A stretch of 43,682 nucleotides of DNA, taken from positions 1 to 43,682 of the forward strand of contig JAJCYS010000052.1 of the NCBI GenBank assembly GCA_029262815.1, written 5' to 3'. A program made the position numbers and the translations under genes. Shown here piece by piece: positions 37,876 to 43,682 of the stretch. The first letter of the stretch is position 1. Each line of letters starts with the position of its first letter. The DNA is from Deltaproteobacteria bacterium. GTDB taxonomy: Bacteria; Bdellovibrionota; JAJCYS01. The notes beneath the pieces are model-generated. The model worked only from the letters and a program-made list of their open reading frames with translations, ran no database searches and was not told the origin of the DNA.

Positions 37876-40494
37876 TTATTCGTATTGACCAAAGATCAAC
37901 TCTTCTTGTGTGGCTTCGGGCTCAGTTTCTTCGGGAAACGTCTCGTCCATAAAAGTTGAATTTTCATCATCGTCCAAAATATCTTTTGAAGGATCTAGAA
38001 GATTAGGAAGCGCCTCAGTGTCCGCTTTAGTCAATGTCATCTTATGAAACCCACCAATAATTTGGGGAGTACGGGGAATAGATCCCGAGAAGAATGCCAT
38101 TTTTACTTTTGATGGAAGGCTGGAATTAACGCGCCCGTTCTTAGGATTAATCCAGGCAAATTCGATATTATCAGGCACTTCGAATTCACGAATGGGATAG
38201 GTCTTGATGGCTTCTTTCATATAGTCTAACCAAATGGGCGCAGCTGCCATCGTCCCACTTTCAGCTACACCGATCGAAGTGGGTTTATCAAATCCTACCC
38301 AAACGCCTGTCAAAACATCAGGTGTGTAACCAATGAAAAAAGCATCCATAAAATCGTTGGTGGTTCCTGTTTTACCCGCAAAAATACCGCCTAATTTATT
38401 GATACGTTGAGCACTTCCGCTGGAGACAACCGATTGTAAGAGGTGAGTCATTAGATAAGCCAGTTGAGGTGAAATAGTTTGTTCGGCACCAGAAGAAGAC
38501 TTAGCGTGTTGGGCAGCCGCCTCATAAACTAATGAATTCGACATGGGGTGTTTGATTCTTTCGAGGGCGTAGAATGAAAGGGGCTTGCCTAAATTTGCAA
38601 ATATAGAAAAAGGCTTCATGATGTTCCAAAGACTTGCGGATATTGTGCCCAAGCTCAAAGACAAGTCCCTTGGATAGTCGATTTGCGTCAGACCAAGCTG
38701 TTTCGACAACTCAATGATTGAGGAGATCCCTATGGTTTGAACTAGTTTAATCGTGGGAATATTGCGAGACAACATAAGTGCACGTCTTAAAGTGATGTCA
38801 CCTAAAAAGTTCTGTCCGTAATTATCGGGTTTCCAGGTAAATACTTCTTCGAGGCTTGGGGGGATGGGAAATGAATTTTCCGTGTGTTCTTGGATTATTT
38901 CGCGTAGTTTGGGAGAAATGGGGATGCTCTTTGTTGTTTCAAAGATAATAGGGGCATCTAAAATCATTGTGTTAGGCGTGAGCCCCATCTCGAGAGCTTT
39001 AGCATAAACAATCGGCTTAAATGTTGAGCCTAGTTGTCGCAACGCCTGATAAGTCCGGTTGAATTGGCTTTCTCTGAAATTTTTACCTCCGACCATTGCT
39101 ATGATTCGACCCGTTGGAATGTGAATAGAAAGTAACGCGCCATCAATCAAAGGGTTTTGCTCAAGCGTGTATCGGTTGTCAGATCCGAGTTTCCCAAGAA
39201 TCACATCCCCAACTTTGAGAACCTGTCTGAGGTCTTTGGCGAGTTCATGGGAGAAATGGACACTTGGATTCATAGGGCGGGCCCACTGCGTTCCTTTTAG
39301 ATGAATGGTTCCTTCTGAGAGACCGTTCGAAAGCGTGGCTTTCTTTTCTGTGACGTTTAAAACCAAACACATATACGTGTGACCTTCAATTGGGCTTTCA
39401 TGGTTATATTTTGGTAATAAGGTGCCATCAGGATTAAGTTCAAGCGTGCTGATTTCTGATTGAAAGTTTAGAACTGAAAGGTGTTGCAAAATGTCTGATG
39501 TGCCAGAAGTCTCAATATCTACATGTTTTAAAGGGCCTCTATATCCACGTCGTTTGTCGATTTTTCGCAGCCCATCAAGCAAGCTACGTTTGGCCTCTTG
39601 TTGAAGCTGTGTATTTAACGTCGTTTCGACATGCCAGCCCCCGGCTTGGATGGATTTTTTAGATAGTTTTTTGACTAACTGTCTTCGGATGAATTCTACA
39701 AAATGAGGGGCACGCTTTAGGGATATAGGATCAGTTGGGTATAGGGTAATTTGAGTTGCAAAGGCGTCCTCAGATTCAATTTCTGTAATATATTTTTCAG
39801 AAACCATTCGATTCAAGACATGGCGTTGTCTTCGTTTTGCGAGATCAGGAGATTTCACAGGGTTATACCGACTAGGTAGTTGGGGGAGCCCAACAAGCAG
39901 GCTAATTTCAGCCAAGTTCAAATCTTTGGGATGTTTGTGAAAGTAATTCCATGCCGCACGTTTGATGCCATAGGCTCGGTGACCAAAATTAATTTGGTTG
40001 AGATAGAGCATTAAAATCTCATCTTTTGTGAATCGTCGTTCAATCATGAAAGCGAGGTAAGCTTCTTTGATCTTTCGTGTCATCCGTTTATCGGGCGTAA
40101 GCAATAATGTTTTGACCAACTGCTGTGTGATAGTGCTGCCGCCCTCGATAACTCGGCCCGCTTTAAAATTTTTGATAAAGGCACGTATGATGCCCAAATA
40201 GTTAATACCTTGGTGCTCAAAAAACGTTTTGTCTTCAGTTGCGATGATGGCTTGTATGACACGGTTGGGAATTTCGTTGAAATGGATCAGCTCTCGAGCT
40301 TCTTGTGAAAACTCGCCAATTAACTGCTGGTCGGCGTCATAAATTTTTGTAGTGAGTTTTGGGGTATAAGCATCCAAAGATGTCAGATTTGGAATGTCAT
40401 GTATAAGCCAGTAGAAATAGGCCATCCCTACAATCAGACTCGCCAGGCCAAAGAGTAGGCCAACTTTACATACTTTTTTGAGTTTTGAAGTCAT
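37876..40494 (-). CDS. mrcA: Penicillin-binding protein 1A (class A, bifunctional)
   Basis: This enzyme polymerises and cross-links peptidoglycan. The 872-residue protein has a short cytoplasmic end, one membrane segment (11-31), and the GT51 transglycosylase domain with catalytic Glu87 in EDKTFFEH and GGSTITQQLVK. The transpeptidase domain has the STFK box (nucleophile Ser490), SRN and KTGT (about residue 706). The region between the domains matches PBP1a proteins with an OB-like insert. The last 40 residues are very acidic. It is a single gene, divergent from khpA. Confidence 0.94.
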   Translation of the reverse strand: MTSKLKKVCKVGLLFGLASLIVGMAYFYWLIHDIPNLTSLDAYTPKLTTKIYDADQQLIGEFSQEARELIHFNEIPNRVIQAIIATEDKTFFEHQGINYLGIIRAFIKNFKAGRVIEGGSTITQQLVKTLLLTPDKRMTRKIKEAYLAFMIERRFTKDEILMLYLNQINFGHRAYGIKRAAWNYFHKHPKDLNLAEISLLVGLPQLPSRYNPVKSPDLAKRRQRHVLNRMVSEKYITEIESEDAFATQITLYPTDPISLKRAPHFVEFIRRQLVKKLSKKSIQAGGWHVETTLNTQLQQEAKRSLLDGLRKIDKRRGYRGPLKHVDIETSGTSDILQHLSVLNFQSEISTLELNPDGTLLPKYNHESPIEGHTYMCLVLNVTEKKATLSNGLSEGTIHLKGTQWARPMNPSVHFSHELAKDLRQVLKVGDVILGKLGSDNRYTLEQNPLIDGALLSIHIPTGRIIAMVGGKNFRESQFNRTYQALRQLGSTFKPIVYAKALEMGLTPNTMILDAPIIFETTKSIPISPKLREIIQEHTENSFPIPPSLEEVFTWKPDNYGQNFLGDITLRRALMLSRNIPTIKLVQTIGISSIIELSKQLGLTQIDYPRDLSLSLGTISASLWNIMKPFSIFANLGKPLSFYALERIKHPMSNSLVYEAAAQHAKSSSGAEQTISPQLAYLMTHLLQSVVSSGSAQRINKLGGIFAGKTGTTNDFMDAFFIGYTPDVLTGVWVGFDKPTSIGVAESGTMAAAPIWLDYMKEAIKTYPIREFEVPDNIEFAWINPKNGRVNSSLPSKVKMAFFSGSIPRTPQIIGGFHKMTLTKADTEALPNLLDPSKDILDDDENSTFMDETFPEETEPEATQEELIFGQYE

Positions 40495-40630
40495 CTGCCC
40501 TCATTTTATCAATGGTAGTTGTGAAAACATATGAATTTAGTTGAATTTTATAGTGCATTCCACTACTTTGTTTTTTATAATCAACAGGATTAAGCATTTA
40601 TATATATACATATGTCGATTGAGGTGAGTG

Positions 40631-40882
40631 ATGGAAAACGGATTTGGGTTGAAAGTTCTTCTTGAGAATATGGCTAAAGCGCTAGTAGACTCTCCTACGG
40701 ATGTGGTAGTTAATGAGGTTGTTGGCGAAAACACTACCGTATACGAGCTAAAGGTGTCCAAGGACGATTTGGGCAAAATTATTGGTAAGCAGGGGAGAAC
40801 CGCCAAATCCTTGCGAACTATTTTGAGTGCAGCTTCAACTAAATTGAATAAGCGAACGCATCTCGATATCATTGAGGAGTAA
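40631..40882 (+). CDS. khpA: KH-domain RNA-binding protein KhpA
   Basis: The 83-residue protein is a single KH domain with the GxxG loop in [18 protein letters not shown], matching KhpA (YlqC). KhpA binds RNA, often with KhpB/Jag, and affects cell elongation and division in Gram-positive bacteria. I choose the ATG at 40631 after GAGGTG; the frame also includes a GTG immediately before. In many genomes khpA sits between rpsP and rimM; here those genes are absent and a tRNA gene follows 28 bases later. Confidence 0.9.
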   Translation: MENGFGLKVLLENMAKALVDSPTDVVVNEVVGENTTVYELKVSKDDLGKIIGKQGRTAKSLRTILSAASTKLNKRTHLDIIEE

Positions 40883-40910
40883 AGTTAGGTATACTCTCCT
40901 ACTCAAATGT

Positions 40911-40988
40911 GACCCTATCGTCTAGCCTGGTCCAGGACACTACCCTTTCAAGGTAGTAACACGGGTTCAAATCCCGTTGGGGTCGCCA
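40911..40988 (+). tRNA. tRNA-Glu (TTC anticodon)
   Basis: The 78-base cloverleaf has acceptor arm GACCCTA paired with TGGGGTC (one G-U), anticodon stem CTACC/GGTAG with loop CTTTCAA and anticodon TTC at 40947-40949, T loop TTCAAAT and an encoded GCCA end. Its last 22 bases lie inside the 3' end of the minus-strand gene at 40967-41698. Confidence 0.95.
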
Positions 40989-41698
40989 AATCTTTCGGCT
41001 TTCTTTTTCCATGTCTGGCCTAAGACAACCACATATAACATGATAAATACTGCGATGAGACATTCACGCATTTCACTGGCTTTTCTCAATGTGATTTCAG
41101 GTAAATATTCTGTGATCTGAGGAAAAGTTTGAGCGAAATATTTTGAGGTGCTAGTCAAGATGATCAACAAACTGACGCACCAGATACCTCGAGGTGGCCA
41201 CACCCAATGGTTCAAGGGGCTTACGAATTTTCTACTGAGTGGTATAAGAGTGCCGCTGAGTATGACGATGCTGGTTAAAAATGTTTTGGGTAATTTACTG
41301 AAATAGGATCCCATGAATTCCCTATCGAAGTTATGGATGTTGGTTTCATTTTGGTAATTCATTATTTTCCACACTTCGGGTGTATTCCACCCGATAAAAT
41401 GTTGCCCCCAACTTAATTCTTCGCCCATAAAATAAACACAACCCAGGAACAAACATGCTAACCAGCTTATTGAGAACCAACTGTGGTGTTTGTAGGCAAG
41501 TAAAAATGTTTTCAGTACGAGAAACATACTTATGAACAAACACGATACAGTCGCGTTTTCAATAATGCCAAATTCACCCAAGATAAAGGGTTGAACATGT
41601 TCTGGGTAAAAAATCCCCCAGCTGTAATGGATGAACGTAAGGGATAATGGCAGAAAAATAGTCAAAAAAATAGGTAGTTTAAAATTTGAGAATGTCAC
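40967..41698 (-). CDS. Membrane protein with GEExSWGQH motif, paralogue 2
   Basis: The 243-residue protein has about six hydrophobic segments. Between the third and fourth it carries GEELSWGQHFIGWNTPE, then NYQNETNIHNF. These patterns also occur in the adjacent paralogue and, as I recall, in other uncharacterised bacterial membrane proteins; no function is known to me. The start overlaps the stop of the upstream paralogue by 4 bp (41695-41698). The stop codon and final six residues lie antisense to the T-arm and acceptor of tRNA-Glu. Confidence 0.72.
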   Translation of the reverse strand: MTFSNFKLPIFLTIFLPLSLTFIHYSWGIFYPEHVQPFILGEFGIIENATVSCLFISMFLVLKTFLLAYKHHSWFSISWLACLFLGCVYFMGEELSWGQHFIGWNTPEVWKIMNYQNETNIHNFDREFMGSYFSKLPKTFLTSIVILSGTLIPLSRKFVSPLNHWVWPPRGIWCVSLLIILTSTSKYFAQTFPQITEYLPEITLRKASEMRECLIAVFIMLYVVVLGQTWKKKAERFGDPNGI

Positions 41699-42438
41699 AG
41701 TGTGTTTAGTCTTTTACGTCTGAGATAAAGGGAGTATTGGTAGAAAAATATGAACAGTGCAATGAGTGCCTCCTTGAGTTCCCCTGGATGAACAGTGAAA
41801 ATAGTTGGAATTTGACTCAAGAATTCTGATGATCCCCAAGTGTTTTGTAATACTTTTCTTGGAAATGTAACGACTAAAATTAAAAAACAAGTTGGAATAC
41901 ATGGCCAAGTTGGCCATGCCCAATGTGTAATGACGGTTGATGATACAGTTGAAAATCGTCTTATCATGGGCACAATAATGCCGCCTACCAATGCGAACAA
42001 AGTCAACGCATGCTTGGGAAGGAGTCCAAACACAAAGCGTAATATGGGATCGGCATGATTATGAATGGTAATCTCATGTTGCATGTTGTTATCAACCAGA
42101 TGGTATGGCGGCTGCCAGCCCAGTTTATACAAAATATGTTGCCCCCAGCTTGCCTCCTCGCCTAAAAAATAGATACTTCCTAAGAGGAGGATCCAGATAA
42201 CGAGTTTTAGAGTAGGGCAATTCTGGTTCCAGGTTCGATAGATGCATCCTAATGAGATAAAAATGGTCGAGGCCAGTATGACCATAGTTGCAATTTCAAC
42301 GAACCCGAATTCATTTGTGAGCCAAGGGACCAGATCCGGTCTAAGCAGTCCCCAAACATAGTGTATCGAGCAGATGAGTAAAGGAAAACCCAGATAAAGT
42401 GCAACATGCACATCTTTTCTTCTGTACAAATCATCCAT
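41695..42438 (-). CDS. Membrane protein with GEExSWGQH motif, paralogue 1
   Basis: The 247-residue protein resembles its downstream neighbour along its whole length: SIHYVWGLLRPD near the N-terminus, YFLGEEASWGQHIL, then QHEITIHNH, LPKHALTL and a C-terminal membrane segment before an RRKR end. It has about six membrane segments. The pattern of conserved Glu, Trp, His and Asn at the membrane face hints at an enzyme or metal site, but that is speculation. GAAGG lies 8 bases before the ATG. It is 40 bp downstream of the MscS-type gene and coupled to its paralogue. Confidence 0.72.
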   Translation of the reverse strand: MDDLYRRKDVHVALYLGFPLLICSIHYVWGLLRPDLVPWLTNEFGFVEIATMVILASTIFISLGCIYRTWNQNCPTLKLVIWILLLGSIYFLGEEASWGQHILYKLGWQPPYHLVDNNMQHEITIHNHADPILRFVFGLLPKHALTLFALVGGIIVPMIRRFSTVSSTVITHWAWPTWPCIPTCFLILVVTFPRKVLQNTWGSSEFLSQIPTIFTVHPGELKEALIALFIFFYQYSLYLRRKRLNTL

Positions 42439-42478
42439 GATTTATACCTTCCAGTATAACATGGAAAAGAATATTTTA

Positions 42479-43558
42479 TTAGCTTGGAACGTTCGTTGAA
42501 GGCTCCTGTGACGGCTGATGAAGATATATGGTTTGAGTTGGGAAAGCGAATTCTATTTTTTGATCATCGAATTGCGCTTTGAGGGCGAAGTTGATCTGTT
42601 GTTGGATGTCCATGTAAATAGAATATTCACGACTTGATACATGGTAGACGATTTCAAAATCAATACTTGAGGGGCCAAACGACTTCATGTGAACCCGATC
42701 GAGCGTGATTTTAGGTACTTCAGAAATGATACGTGTAACGATTTCTGGGATACGCTTCAGTGTATCAACCGGCGTGTCATATGTTACCCCGATTGTAAAC
42801 AGCACCCGACGGGTATTCATCCGTTTGTAGTTTCGGACGCGACTTTTTGTCAAGTCCGTATTTGAAAAAACAAGTTGCTCGCCGGAAAGGCTGCGCAGTC
42901 GTGTGGTTTTAATGCCAATATGTTCAACTGTGCCCATAAATCCATCGATGATGATAAAATCACCGACTTGGAACGGCTTGTCAAGAAAGATTGAAAATGA
43001 ACTAAAAAGATCTCCGAGTACGGCTTGTGCAGCAAGTGCGACCGCGATCCCCCCAATACCAAGCCCAGCAATCAGCGCAGAGATGTTGAGTCCTAGGTTG
43101 TCCATAAGGAATAGAGCGACCCCCATCCACAGGCTGTATTTAAAAATAGTCATCATAGTATGAGTAGACGCACGAGTGGCTGGATCGTCGCCATCTTTGA
43201 TGTAGTACGTTTCGACAACATGTGTAATCAGGGACAAAATAAATCGAGTTGTACTTATTGTAATTGCAAAGACGCAGACGAATGTTATGATCTGGCTTAC
43301 GTTTTCGGGCATTCGGATAAGGAGGGATCCGATGTACAGGGACACCATAAAGAAAACGAATTGGGGTACTGTTTTAATTTGAGCAATAAGAAAATCATCC
43401 CATTGTGTTTTGGTTTTTTTGGCGACTTTATGTAAATGATAGGCCAAACCACGTAAGCTGAGGCTGAGAACAATCCAAGAACCTAACAAGGTGCCAAGCG
43501 CAATGACATAAAGTTTGACCGGATTTCCAAATAACGTATATGAAAGAAATGTTTCCAT
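42479..43558 (-). CDS. MscS-family mechanosensitive channel
   Basis: The 359-residue protein has four hydrophobic segments in the first half. The pore-lining helix is rich in Gly and Ala (GLGIGGIAVALAAQAVLGDLF), followed by the MscS beta domain (FQVGDFIIIDGFMGTVEHIG, TRLRSLSGEQLVFSNTDL) and a C-terminal alpha/beta domain. It should open under membrane tension to release solutes during osmotic downshift. It is longer at the N-terminus than E. coli MscS, as in YbdG/YnaI-like relatives. It is probably first of a three-gene unit with the two membrane paralogues. 43559-43682 shows no further gene. Confidence 0.92.
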   Translation of the reverse strand: METFLSYTLFGNPVKLYVIALGTLLGSWIVLSLSLRGLAYHLHKVAKKTKTQWDDFLIAQIKTVPQFVFFMVSLYIGSLLIRMPENVSQIITFVCVFAITISTTRFILSLITHVVETYYIKDGDDPATRASTHTMMTIFKYSLWMGVALFLMDNLGLNISALIAGLGIGGIAVALAAQAVLGDLFSSFSIFLDKPFQVGDFIIIDGFMGTVEHIGIKTTRLRSLSGEQLVFSNTDLTKSRVRNYKRMNTRRVLFTIGVTYDTPVDTLKRIPEIVTRIISEVPKITLDRVHMKSFGPSSIDFEIVYHVSSREYSIYMDIQQQINFALKAQFDDQKIEFAFPTQTIYLHQPSQEPSTNVPS

Positions 43559-43682
43559 AGTAAGCAGATCCTTTTATGGCTATAGTTTATCACCAATTGT
43601 AACGAGCTAAGGTGTGATATCACCTAGAGCTGTATCGTGGGTTACGCATTGCTGCTTTGTGTTATCGGTCTGAGAAGTGAGT

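Noticed and set aside
1..43682. Prophage, CRISPR array or autonomous insertion sequence
   Set aside because: No regularly spaced repeats, transposase, integrase or phage structural genes were seen; the mobile signals are all short non-coding palindromes.

Overview
The window looks like a chromosomal segment of a moderately AT-rich Gram-negative bacterium. An RND pump with a TolC-like outer-membrane channel, two lipoproteins, a bifunctional class A penicillin-binding protein and a waaE-like sugar transferase all point to an outer membrane. Gene order (clpP-clpX-lon; rpsU-dnaG-rpoD; a COG1579 zinc-ribbon protein after rpoD) and a conserved hypothetical gene beside rpsU resemble Deltaproteobacteria in the old broad sense (Bdellovibrionota, Myxococcota and relatives). 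This placement is inferred from gene content, not from a tree. No prophage, plasmid origin, transposase or CRISPR array was seen. Layout: 1-5112 is the proteolysis block clpP, clpX, lon, with lon bracketed by two inverted copies of a short transposon-like element. 5110-10771 is the macromolecular synthesis block: a divergent conserved hypothetical gene, rpsU, dnaG, rpoD, a CAU-anticodon tRNA and a coiled-coil zinc-ribbon protein. 10772-15458 holds palindromic repeats, then minus-strand genes for a long acyl-CoA dehydrogenase, an ABC1/UbiB-type kinase and a sialidase-like lipoprotein. 15572-15944 is the RNase P RNA gene, meeting head-on an operon for a TolC-like protein and an RND pump (to 20645). 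20770-24762 holds a glycosyltransferase, a small ferredoxin, peptide deformylase and a RecD2 helicase. 24962-32315 is a minus-strand run: secA, a YbjQ-like protein with an acidic N-terminus, a BtrH/DUF4872 protein, and two tandem ATP-grasp ligase paralogues that both appear to carry signal peptides. 32508-35809 is a three-gene ABC-2 exporter of GldA/GldF/GldG type, followed by a lipoprotein with an HExxH motif. 37876-43558 holds a PBP1a-type enzyme, khpA, tRNA-Glu, two paralogous membrane proteins and an MscS channel. Most of the window is housekeeping. The part most likely to be new biology is 24962-29140. There an ATP-grasp ligase pair with a strong promoter of its own lies directly downstream of a BtrH-family protein. 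In butirosin biosynthesis an ATP-grasp enzyme and BtrH act in one amino-acyl loading and transfer pathway, so a small amino-acylation pathway is plausible here; predicted export of ATP-dependent ligases would be unusual. The second theme is short palindromic mobile repeats in intergenic space. Two copies of one element sit exactly in stop codons, and another shows a nested insertion with a clear 5-bp target duplication.
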